The notes beneath the pieces are model-generated. The model had not been told where the DNA came from, did not search any database, and saw nothing but the letters and a program-made list of their open reading frames with translations. Positions 23,467 through 31,511 of a stretch of DNA of 41,956 bases are shown here, in pieces. The stretch is taken from the NCBI GenBank assembly GCA_030595845.1, contig JAUVCL010000001.1, forward strand, positions 1 through 41,956, in the 5' to 3' direction. The position numbers were made by a program, and so were the translations under genes. Every line of letters begins with the position of its first letter. Position 1 is the first letter of the stretch. The DNA is from Campylobacterota bacterium (GTDB lineage: Bacteria; Campylobacterota; Campylobacteria; Campylobacterales; Sulfurovaceae).

Positions 23467-25884
23467 ATGCAACTCAGCGATTATGATGCATTACCCGCTA
23501 CTCTTCCGGTTGTCGTAGAGGATGAACTTTTTCTTTATCCTTTTATGATCAGCCCTATTTTTCTTAGCAATCAACAAGACATTGATTCCGCTACGGACGC
23601 AATGGAAAATGACTCTTTACTTTTTGTCACTTCCTCCATACCAGGAAAAGAGGGAAGTCGGGATTTTAATGCCATGTATAAAGTAGGTGTGATAGGCTCG
23701 ATCATGCGAAAAGTCCACATACCTGACGGCAGAGTAAAGATACTTTTTCAAGGGCTTTCCCGAGGAAAAATACTCGAACCGCAAGATGGAACGTTTAATC
23801 GTGCTGTCATCGATATGGTGACTTTGGAGGATTATAATAAACTTAAAGCGGATGCTCTCATGGATATTTTGAGAGACAAGATAAAGAAACTCTCTTCATT
23901 GAACTCTCAGATACCTGCAGATCTTATACGAACCATAGAAGAAAATGATGAGCCTAACCGCATAGCAGACTTGGTTTCCTCTATGTTGAAACTTGACAAA
24001 GAAGTGGCTTATGCACTCTACATTGAGCTTCATATTGAAAAGCGTTTGTTGGGACTCATTGACATTGTTACTTCTGAAATAGAAGCTGCAAAAGTACAGC
24101 GTGAAATACGTACAAAAGTACATACAAAGATAGAACAAACCAATAAAGAGTATTTCTTAAAAGAGCAACTTAAAGAGATACAGCAAGAGTTGGGTATGGA
24201 TACGCAAAGAGAAGAAGAGATTGCTACATTCCGTGAAAAAGTAGCAGCATTGAAACCTCATATGCAAGAAGATGCTTTTAAAGAGATCAGCAAGCAGTTA
24301 GACCGTTTTGCACGTATGCATCCTGACTCTGCAGATGCCAATGTGCTTCAGACTTATTTGGAATGGGTACTTGAACTTCCTTTTGGAAAGTTGACGAAGA
24401 AAAACTTAAGTGTAAAAGATGTTTCATATGAACTTGACAAAGATCATTATTCATTGGAAAAACCAAAAGAGCGTATTGTTGAATTTTTTTCTGTACGTGA
24501 ATTGGCAAACCTTAGAGGCATCAAACAAAAAGAGACAGGCGGTGTGATACTTTGTTTTGCCGGACCTCCGGGTGTGGGTAAAACCTCACTTGCAAACTCA
24601 ATTGCTACCGCACTTGGAAGACCGCTGGTACGTATGGCACTGGGTGGTTTGGAAGATGTGAATGAGCTTAGGGGGCATAGACGAACTTATGTGGGTGCAA
24701 TGCCCGGTCGTTTGGTGCAAGGGCTGATAGAATCAAAGAGTATGGATCCTGTCATTGTACTTGATGAGATAGACAAAGTAGGGCGTAGTATGAGAGGTGA
24801 TCCGACTGCAGCGCTGCTTGAAATACTTGATCCTGAACAAAATAGCAGGTATAGAGATTATTATTTGAATTTCAACATTGATCTGAGTAAAGCTATTTTC
24901 ATTGCTACAGCTAATGATGTGGGGAGAATACCTGCTCCATTACGTGACAGAATGGAATTTATAGGATTGAATTCCTATACACCTAAAGAGAAGTTTGAGA
25001 TCGCAAAGCGTTATCTTATTCCTCAGGAACTAAAAAAACATGCTTTGAAAAAAAGAGAGTTCTCTATTTCTGATAAAGCATTGAAAATATTGATCGATGA
25101 ATATACCAGAGAAGCAGGGGTAAGAAATTTACGCCGCAGGATAGCTGGATTGATGCGAAAAAGTGCCAGACAACTTTTGGAAGATAAAACAAAAGACAAG
25201 ATCACTGTAAGCAAAAATAATTTGGATAAATTTACGGATAAAAAAGTCTTTGAGATCTCTTTAGTAGATAAAGTACCGCAGATAGGTGTTGTCAGTGGAT
25301 TGGCATGGACAGCTGTAGGTGGTGATGTGTTGACCATTGAAGCGATCAAGATCAAAGGTAAAGGGGCATTACAACTCACGGGAAGCTTGGGTGATGTGAT
25401 GAAAGAGTCTGTACGTATTGCCCATTCTGTGGTGAAAATACTCATAGACAAGGGAGATCTGGCTATCTCACCATCGGTCATACCGCATTCTGTAAAAGAG
25501 AGAGAAGAACGCATACGTGTGGATGCTTCCGAAGTCTATAAGCGCTATGATCTTCATATCCATGTACCAGAAGGTGCTACACCTAAAGATGGACCAAGTG
25601 CAGGTATCACAATGGTATCTGCTATTGCTTCTATTCTCAGTGAACGAAAAATAGATAATAAAGTGGCTATGACAGGTGAGGTGACACTCACAGGAAAAGT
25701 ACTTCCTATTGGTGGACTGAAAGAGAAACTTATTGCTGCCTATAAGGCAGGAGTGACTAAAGCATTGATCCCGATGAAAAATTATGAACGTGATCTGCAA
25801 GATATTCCAGATGAGGTGAAAAGCAGTATGAAGATCATTGGTGTATCGCATGTAGATGAAGTGTTGAAAGAAGTGTTTGTGTAG
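23467..25884 (+). CDS. lon: ATP-dependent protease Lon
   Basis: Cytoplasmic AAA+ serine protease for misfolded and regulatory proteins. The 805-aa LonA has the N-terminal LAN domain (about 10-200), a coiled-coil linker, the AAA+ domain with GPPGVGKT (366-373) and Walker B VLDEID (431-436), and the C-terminal protease with the S711 (PKDGPSAG) and K754 (GGLKEKL) dyad, 43 residues apart as in E. coli Lon. AAAGG lies 7 nt before the ATG. The TAG stop belongs to a palindromic element that starts at 25881. Confidence 0.98.
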   Translation: MQLSDYDALPATLPVVVEDELFLYPFMISPIFLSNQQDIDSATDAMENDSLLFVTSSIPGKEGSRDFNAMYKVGVIGSIMRKVHIPDGRVKILFQGLSRGKILEPQDGTFNRAVIDMVTLEDYNKLKADALMDILRDKIKKLSSLNSQIPADLIRTIEENDEPNRIADLVSSMLKLDKEVAYALYIELHIEKRLLGLIDIVTSEIEAAKVQREIRTKVHTKIEQTNKEYFLKEQLKEIQQELGMDTQREEEIATFREKVAALKPHMQEDAFKEISKQLDRFARMHPDSADANVLQTYLEWVLELPFGKLTKKNLSVKDVSYELDKDHYSLEKPKERIVEFFSVRELANLRGIKQKETGGVILCFAGPPGVGKTSLANSIATALGRPLVRMALGGLEDVNELRGHRRTYVGAMPGRLVQGLIESKSMDPVIVLDEIDKVGRSMRGDPTAALLEILDPEQNSRYRDYYLNFNIDLSKAIFIATANDVGRIPAPLRDRMEFIGLNSYTPKEKFEIAKRYLIPQELKKHALKKREFSISDKALKILIDEYTREAGVRNLRRRIAGLMRKSARQLLEDKTKDKITVSKNNLDKFTDKKVFEISLVDKVPQIGVVSGLAWTAVGGDVLTIEAIKIKGKGALQLTGSLGDVMKESVRIAHSVVKILIDKGDLAISPSVIPHSVKEREERIRVDASEVYKRYDLHIHVPEGATPKDGPSAGITMVSAIASILSERKIDNKVAMTGEVTLTGKVLPIGGLKEKLIAAYKAGVTKALIPMKNYERDLQDIPDEVKSSMKIIGVSHVDEVLKEVFV

Positions 25885-25964
25885 GGTCGGTTGCCCAGAG
25901 GAAATGCCCTTGGGGTATACCGACCAAAAAAGAATAGTTCGTTAGGTCGGTGAACCGACCCTAC
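25881..25964. repeat. Palindromic element, GTAGGGTCGGTT family
   Basis: Perfect 12-bp terminal inverted repeats GTAGGGTCGGTT and AACCGACCCTAC, with inner hairpins (GGTCGG/CCGACC), 84 bp in total. Its first TAG is the lon stop and its other end lies 3 bp from the stop of the convergent response regulator gene. Confidence 0.88.
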
Positions 25965-25967
25965 GAT

Positions 25968-26333
25968 CTATGTCCATTGTGCTATTTTTGCATTAAGTGC
26001 ATCTTGTTTGACAGGTTTTCTCAAGAAATCATTCGCCCCATTGTCAAATACTTCTGATTTTCTTGTATCATCCGTTGAAAGAACGATCACAGGGATGTGA
26101 GAGTTTGCCATGTTTGATCTGAAGATCTTTAGAAACTCTATACCGTCAACAACCGGCATCATAATATCTAGTAAGATAAGATCAATATTCTGATCTTTCT
26201 TAAGTTTATCTAAGGCATCTGAACCATTCTCTGCCTCAATCATTTCTGTTACACTTGGGTTCTTCTTTAACAGTGTAGACAATAGTTTTCTGTTGATGAA
26301 ATCATCATCAACAATAAGTACTCTTAGTGCCAT
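25968..26333 (-). CDS. Single-domain response regulator (CheY-like)
   Basis: A 121-aa receiver domain only: acidic pair D9-D10, phospho-acceptor D56 (LLDIMMP), S/T in VLSTDD and K105 (RKPVK). No output domain, so it likely acts as a phosphorelay intermediate or binds a target protein, as CheY and Spo0F do. It is the last gene of the signalling operon, 5 bp after the hybrid kinase, with GAGGA as ribosome site inside the kinase end. Confidence 0.93.
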   Translation of the reverse strand: MALRVLIVDDDFINRKLLSTLLKKNPSVTEMIEAENGSDALDKLKKDQNIDLILLDIMMPVVDGIEFLKIFRSNMANSHIPVIVLSTDDTRKSEVFDNGANDFLRKPVKQDALNAKIAQWT

Positions 26334-26338
26334 TTATT

Positions 26339-29300
26339 TTATCCTCTATATTTTTTAATAATGTTTTCTATCTCTTCTTTAGAAGCCGTATTGGAGATGT
26401 TCTCACCCCATTTAACAGCCACTTCGTGAGGATTATTGGTATCAGTTGATGCAATTATAGCTATATTGCCATGATCGTCACTGATGCTTTCTGTGATAAG
26501 ATTAGCATCTGCAAAGAGTAGGTCATAATCACCAGATGCAAGCGCTTTTTGTAGGGTACCTACATCATCTAGAATCTCATAATTCTGACCGATATTTTCC
26601 AATACTTTTGCAAGGACTCTTCGTGCTAACAAGAATTTTTTGGCAATAAGAATTTTTTTCTCTTCTATTTCTAATGCTATGACAGGTTCATCAATAAGCA
26701 CTTCAAGAGATTCATTCTGTGCTTCTACGATCGGCGCAGTTACCTCTTCCTCTTTTACAGCAGGTGTTTCTCTCTTTGTCGGGGCATCAGTACTGCTGTT
26801 GGCTTTATGTGATAAGAATTTGTTGAGTACATAGAGTAATTCTGTTGTCTCAATAGGTTTGGTTATATATTCATCCATACCTTCACCGAGGAATCTTTCT
26901 CTATCCCCCTTCAGTGCATTTGCTGTTAATGCAACAATAGGGATGTGTGCCAACTCTTCATCTTCTTCATAGTCCAATATCTCATGAGTGGCTTCAATAC
27001 CATCCATAACAGGCATTTGAATATCCATAAAGAGGAGATCATAGTTACCGGATCTTCGTTTTTCAAATGATTCAAGACCGTTGTTGGCAAGATCTACTGT
27101 GATACCATGCTCTTCCAAAATACGTTTAATGAGTTTCTGGTTAATAATATTATCTTCTGTGACCAGGATATGTGCATCAAACTTTGTTTGTTGAGCACTA
27201 ACAGTCTCTTCAATGAGTTGTGGAGTAATATTGGCTGTGTTACTCAATACTTCTTTGAGTTTACTCAGTGTAACAGGTTTATAGATAACATTACTTTGAT
27301 CAATACCAAGTTCTTCAAGCTTATTACGGCTTGTAACGTTTGCCATAACGATCAGTTTAGATTTATCCATATGGTGGATAGCATCCAAAATGTTTTGTTT
27401 TGCTTTATCAATATCGATCCAGTAATTCTTACATACATTATTGGCATCAAGTTCTTTGAGCTCTCCAATAGATTCAAAGTGCTTGACAGACGGACCGAAG
27501 TATTTAAAGTAGTCTTCTAAATAACTGTCAAGTTTTGTTGGAATATCCTGAGCATATTTACCGATAGTAAGATCGGTAAATGCATGTGCATAATTTACTT
27601 CTGTTGAGATTACTTCTTCTAAAGGTAGAGAGAAGTAGAAGGTCGTACCATGATCTTTTGCACTCTCAAGTTCAAGATCGCCACCCATAAGTTCAACGAA
27701 CTGACTGGAAATAGTAAGCCCAAGACCTGTACCACCATATTTTCTTGTAACAGAGACATCTGCTTGAGAGAAGGCATCAAAGATACGTGATTGTTGATCT
27801 TTTGTCATACCGATACCATTGTCCTGTACAGAGAATTTAATACGGCTTATATCATCTTCACCAACAATTTTTTTGATAATCAGATTGATCTCTCCACCAT
27901 ATGATGTAAACTTAACAGCATTTGAAAGAAGATTAATAACAATCTCTTTGATCTTGGTTGGGTCACCTTTGAGTTTTGCTGAGATCAACGGATCCATATA
28001 GTAGTTTAAGTCAATATTTTTCTCTGTGGCAGCAACGGCATAAGTTTCAACAGCTGATTCGAATTCTTCAGCCGCATCAAATACGATGTTTTCAATCTCA
28101 ATTTTATTACTCTCAATTTTTGAAAGGTCAAGAATGTTGTTGATAATACTAAGAAGGTTTTCTGAACTTTTATCAATAATAGAAAGGAATTCGTCTTGTT
28201 CCTCTGTCAGATCGGTACTACGTAAGATCTCTGTAAATCCAACGATACCATTAAGAGGTGTACGGATTTCATGTGACATATTGGCAAGGAAAAGAGATTT
28301 TGCTTCATTGGCCTGTAGGGCAATGAGTTTATCATCTTTTGCTGTCTCTACAAGTTCTTCAAGGAACTTATAGGCCTCTTTGGTACCTTCATGCGTATCG
28401 AGCTCAATATTCTCAATGGCAGCAGTATCAGAGCTAAGGTACTGATCACTGCTTTTCATTTCATCAACAGCTTTGTTCAATACCTCTTCAAGCTCTTTAA
28501 TGTTTCTCGTAATATCTCTTGTAGCGGTATATCCCAGATATGCAAGGATAAAACCCAGTAGCCAGATCGCTGAAGCGATGGAAAGAAGTAAAAGTTGTCT
28601 CTGAAGATACACTTCACTCTTATTCCATAAAACATCAGAAACGATAAGCTCAGCTTTTGAGAGTAAGGTGATCTTTTTAGTTTGAAGTGCGAACCAGTCG
28701 ATCGCTTCTTCTGCATAGTCACCATTATCAATATCAGTTTGAATCGCAGATGAAGTCATAGCAAGTTCTTCCAACGTCTCTAGAGATTGCTCATTATTCA
28801 ATAGCTTTTCAAGCTGTTTCCTTAAGAGAGGGTTGGTTACTTGTTTGATATCAAAGACATTTGCTTTTGTTTTGAAGTCGTCCCATAATGCAATTTCATC
28901 AAATGACATAGAAGATTTTTTGGTCATGTAGTAGGAAACAAATCCTCTTTCAAGTCCTGCATTTTCTTTTGCTGTATAGAGTTGGATCAGTGTAGCGATC
29001 AGTGATGAAATTTCTGTATCAAGTGAATAGCTTTTAAGGGTTAAAAGCTTGTCAATAACAGGAGTTGACAGAGATTCTGTGTAGGTTGTAAAAAAGATAT
29101 TTTTAAAATCTACATTTTCAGTATCGATCTTTTTTCTTACGCCCTCAAGATTCTCTACATTGGCTAGAAATGTTTCAAATGATTTGTTGTTTTGTAAGGT
29201 ACTTTTTTCACCTAATAATTCAATCAACAGTGGAAGGTAAGCAGTATGGTCTGTCATTACTTCATATCGGATGTCTTCAAAAATTTCATCTGATGTTTCT

Positions 29301-29545
29301 CGTTGTTTCATCATTGAATTAGCAAATTCTTTTTTATCACTTCCTAAGTATAAAGCGGTTAATCCACGCTCTTTACCTATGTTCACCAGGGCTTTGTCCA
29401 TGGCAGCATTGTTGATCAGTGTTATTTTGAGTTCATTGGCTTTTTCAAAGTTCAAATATGAAGTTATGAAGAAATAACTTGAAAGCAGGATCAGTAGGGT
29501 AATTGGTACCATCCCAATGAGTTTAAGTCTATTACGTATAGTCAT
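26339..29545 (-). CDS. NIT-domain hybrid sensor histidine kinase
   Basis: A 1068-aa membrane kinase. TM1 (about 10-31) and TM2 (about 318-340) flank a periplasmic helical domain whose ERGLTALYLGS (59-69) and ENAGLERGF (194-202) repeats fit the NIT (nitrate/nitrite-sensing type) domain. Then come HisKA with phospho-acceptor H425 (NMSHEIRTP), the HATPase domain (DNGIGM, GGTGLGL) and three receiver-like modules: a degenerate one (about 655-770), a canonical one (EDN 797-799, D841, K897) and a degenerate third (about 963-1065) that keeps an Asp (D1013) but lacks the acidic pair. Ligand is inferred only from family. AAGGA precedes the ATG; 12 bp after the Hpt gene. Confidence 0.92.
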   Translation of the reverse strand: MTIRNRLKLIGMVPITLLILLSSYFFITSYLNFEKANELKITLINNAAMDKALVNIGKERGLTALYLGSDKKEFANSMMKQRETSDEIFEDIRYEVMTDHTAYLPLLIELLGEKSTLQNNKSFETFLANVENLEGVRKKIDTENVDFKNIFFTTYTESLSTPVIDKLLTLKSYSLDTEISSLIATLIQLYTAKENAGLERGFVSYYMTKKSSMSFDEIALWDDFKTKANVFDIKQVTNPLLRKQLEKLLNNEQSLETLEELAMTSSAIQTDIDNGDYAEEAIDWFALQTKKITLLSKAELIVSDVLWNKSEVYLQRQLLLLSIASAIWLLGFILAYLGYTATRDITRNIKELEEVLNKAVDEMKSSDQYLSSDTAAIENIELDTHEGTKEAYKFLEELVETAKDDKLIALQANEAKSLFLANMSHEIRTPLNGIVGFTEILRSTDLTEEQDEFLSIIDKSSENLLSIINNILDLSKIESNKIEIENIVFDAAEEFESAVETYAVAATEKNIDLNYYMDPLISAKLKGDPTKIKEIVINLLSNAVKFTSYGGEINLIIKKIVGEDDISRIKFSVQDNGIGMTKDQQSRIFDAFSQADVSVTRKYGGTGLGLTISSQFVELMGGDLELESAKDHGTTFYFSLPLEEVISTEVNYAHAFTDLTIGKYAQDIPTKLDSYLEDYFKYFGPSVKHFESIGELKELDANNVCKNYWIDIDKAKQNILDAIHHMDKSKLIVMANVTSRNKLEELGIDQSNVIYKPVTLSKLKEVLSNTANITPQLIEETVSAQQTKFDAHILVTEDNIINQKLIKRILEEHGITVDLANNGLESFEKRRSGNYDLLFMDIQMPVMDGIEATHEILDYEEDEELAHIPIVALTANALKGDRERFLGEGMDEYITKPIETTELLYVLNKFLSHKANSSTDAPTKRETPAVKEEEVTAPIVEAQNESLEVLIDEPVIALEIEEKKILIAKKFLLARRVLAKVLENIGQNYEILDDVGTLQKALASGDYDLLFADANLITESISDDHGNIAIIASTDTNNPHEVAVKWGENISNTASKEEIENIIKKYRG

Positions 29546-29557
29546 ATATTTTTCCTT

Positions 29558-30790
29558 TTATTTTGCTAATGCGTTGATTTGAATTTCGAAAGACAAGAAA
29601 TGTCCCCAATACTCTTTGATAAAAGTTTCCAGATTACTTGAATCTTCACAAAACTGTATCTGATAAAGCGTATCTGATAATGCATTGATACGAAGGTTGC
29701 TAGAAGCGCCTTTAAGTAAGTGTCCGATCTTTTGAATAGCGTCCAGGTCACCTTTTTCATAGGCTTCCAGCATTTTTTTGGTTTCAATATGTGCCTGCTC
29801 TATAAAATCATGTACAAATTCTTCAATGAGTTCTACCGGCAAGCTTAAATCATTAGCAGCCTCTTCAAGTTGAAAGTCAAAGTGAATAGGTTTGATCCCG
29901 TCAAGACTAATGGTTCCAAAGCTATTTGTATTTACAGTTTTTGCAGCTTTCATCTCTTCAATGGTCTGCACTTCTTCAAGTGGCATATCGAAAAGTTCGA
30001 GGCTTATATCTTCTTCTTTTTTAGCCGTTTGTGTTGTTAGTCTGGAGAGTGTTGCATAGAAAGATGCAATGACCTCTTTGTGTGTATCTGTGGGTGCAGT
30101 AGAAAGTTTTTGGATGATGGTATCGATAACAGGAAGGTGTAGTACGTCACTAAGCTGAGAAAGGGTATTGATAGCATCTGTACGTTTTTCTTCTTCCTCA
30201 CTTTGAAGGTCTGCTTCGAGTCCGAGCGCCGTATCAATGTATTCGTCAAGAAACGCATTGTAGTCTTCATGCGACACACCCATTTCTTGACTGATCTTTT
30301 CTATATCTATAAGGATCTCTTCATCACTCTCAGGGATACTCGTTACTTCTTCTTCCGGTAGCAGGAGGTTTTCTAACTCTAGTTCATCACTGAGAGAAAA
30401 AGTCTCTTCATCACTATCTGACTTAATAGAGATAAGGTCTGAGTCCAGGTCTAAAGAACTAATTTCTTCTGTGCTGTCGCCAATGGTGATGTCATCCAGG
30501 AAATTGTCTTCAGCCAGTAACTCTGAGAGTTCACTGTCTGTTTTTATACTGTCTGCAAGTGCAACATTGACGAGTGTAAGGTCTCCAAGCATACTGGAAA
30601 GTGAAGTTTTGGAAATCGTATAGGTTTGGTCATTGTTGATGATGATCTGATCTTCGGATACGGGATCAAAAGTAGTGTCACCCAATATGATTCTTGACGA
30701 TAATTCATCTATGTGAGATACCCCACATAAGGCCAATAAACTCTCATCCGCAGCAATGATTTGATTGGTTTGATTTAATAAATAGTACAT
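29558..30790 (-). CDS. Hpt-domain phosphotransfer protein with long acidic N-terminus
   Basis: A 410-aa protein. The C-terminal 100 residues are a histidine phosphotransfer domain, with H357 in IGHLLKGASSNL, the classical Hpt site. The first 300 residues contain a short PAS-like start (MYYLLNQTNQIIAADESLLALCG), a very acidic middle (EEISSLDLDSDL...SDSDEETFSLSDELELEN) and a helical segment of unknown role. It presumably passes phosphate from the receiver of the adjacent hybrid kinase to the single-domain regulator. GGAG lies 11 nt before the ATG. Confidence 0.82.
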   Translation of the reverse strand: MYYLLNQTNQIIAADESLLALCGVSHIDELSSRIILGDTTFDPVSEDQIIINNDQTYTISKTSLSSMLGDLTLVNVALADSIKTDSELSELLAEDNFLDDITIGDSTEEISSLDLDSDLISIKSDSDEETFSLSDELELENLLLPEEEVTSIPESDEEILIDIEKISQEMGVSHEDYNAFLDEYIDTALGLEADLQSEEEEKRTDAINTLSQLSDVLHLPVIDTIIQKLSTAPTDTHKEVIASFYATLSRLTTQTAKKEEDISLELFDMPLEEVQTIEEMKAAKTVNTNSFGTISLDGIKPIHFDFQLEEAANDLSLPVELIEEFVHDFIEQAHIETKKMLEAYEKGDLDAIQKIGHLLKGASSNLRINALSDTLYQIQFCEDSSNLETFIKEYWGHFLSFEIQINALAK

Positions 30791-30808
30791 TTTGTCGACA
30801 ACTCCTCT

Positions 30809-31222
30809 TTAATTACTTTCTTTTGACAGCAGATCTTTATAGATAGGAACGCTCTCTTCAATTTCTGTAGCTGATGCAGGTCTTCTTGCCGCAGTATAGC
30901 CAACAGTTGCACCATCATTTGTGACTGGTGCAATGTGTGAGTAAACCCAATAATATTTACCGTCTTTTCTTAGATTTTTAACAACACCGGTCCACTCTTG
31001 CCCCGATTGGATAGTGTCCCATACTTCTTGAAATGCTGCTTTTGGCATATCTGGATGTCTAACGATATTATGGTTCTTACCTTTTAGTTCATCTTTAGTA
31101 TAGCCTGCGATCTCACAGAATTTACGGTTTGCATACGTAATAATGCCTTTAAGATCTGTAGAACTAATTATCAAACCGTTCTCAAAGACATATTCTTCAT
31201 CAATTGGACTAGGTCTATTCAT
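30809..31222 (-). CDS. Single PAS-domain protein, Aer/CetB-like
   Basis: A 137-aa stand-alone PAS domain. The RHPDMP block (R55, H56, D58) plus W77 (QEWTGVVKNLRKDGKYYWV) match the FAD-binding PAS of the energy-taxis proteins Aer and Campylobacter CetB. Predicted to sense redox or energy state through FAD, though the cofactor is inferred. It is the first gene after a c-di-GMP-I riboswitch and 18 bp upstream of the Hpt gene, so it likely feeds the same phosphorelay or a chemotaxis partner elsewhere. Confidence 0.88.
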   Translation of the reverse strand: MNRPSPIDEEYVFENGLIISSTDLKGIITYANRKFCEIAGYTKDELKGKNHNIVRHPDMPKAAFQEVWDTIQSGQEWTGVVKNLRKDGKYYWVYSHIAPVTNDGATVGYTAARRPASATEIEESVPIYKDLLSKESN

Positions 31223-31269
31223 AGTATTTGTTACCCCTTTTTTATGGTATCAAGAAGAAGAGCAGTAGA

Positions 31270-31297
31270 TAGTAAACTGAAAGATATAAGTTTACTA
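31270..31297 (-). terminator. Hairpin directly after the riboswitch aptamer
   Basis: TAGTAAAC and GTTTACTA pair over 8 bp around a 12-nt loop, starting at the base after the aptamer. A pyrimidine-rich stretch follows, but not a clean T tract. It may be part of the expression platform. Confidence 0.4.
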
Positions 31298-31369
31298 CAT
31301 TAGCAACCTGGCAATCTGCATGAGACCCACGGTTTTCTGTCCCCACTTCGCAATGAGTTTAGCTTTTTA
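31298..31369 (-). ncRNA. c-di-GMP-I (GEMM-I) riboswitch upstream of PAS operon
   Basis: On the minus strand the leader reads AAAAAGCTAAAC, a hairpin CTCATT/AGTGGG with GNRA loop GCGA, GGGACAGAAAACCGTGGGTCT, a short second arm (TCT/AGA, loop CATGC) and ATTGCCAGGTTGCTAATG. Order and blocks match GEMM-I well, and the element stands 76 nt before the ATG of the PAS gene. The ligand-contacting G is kept, and the adjacent base pair is swapped to C-G as in the other two copies. Confidence 0.83.
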
Positions 31370-31376
31370 ATCTAGG

Positions 31377-31382
31377 ATTATA
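31377..31382 (-). promoter_or_regulatory. -10 box for the PAS/Hpt/kinase operon
   Basis: TATAAT on the minus strand, 8 bp before the A-rich start of the riboswitch. The operon therefore appears independent of uvrC, which ends at 31512. Confidence 0.55.
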
Positions 31383-31511
31383 ACTTATATTATATTGGCT
31401 TAATCATATGATTTGAAGATAATATTGTATAACAACCCTGTTCCTAAAACTGTATTACAATTAAACTAAAAATAGAATGAATTAGGCGGTTTTTTAGTAA
31501 AAAATATCAAA

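Noticed and set aside
25023..25514. 163-aa open frame opposite lon
   Set aside because: Antisense shadow of a strongly conserved gene, with no promoter or family similarity.
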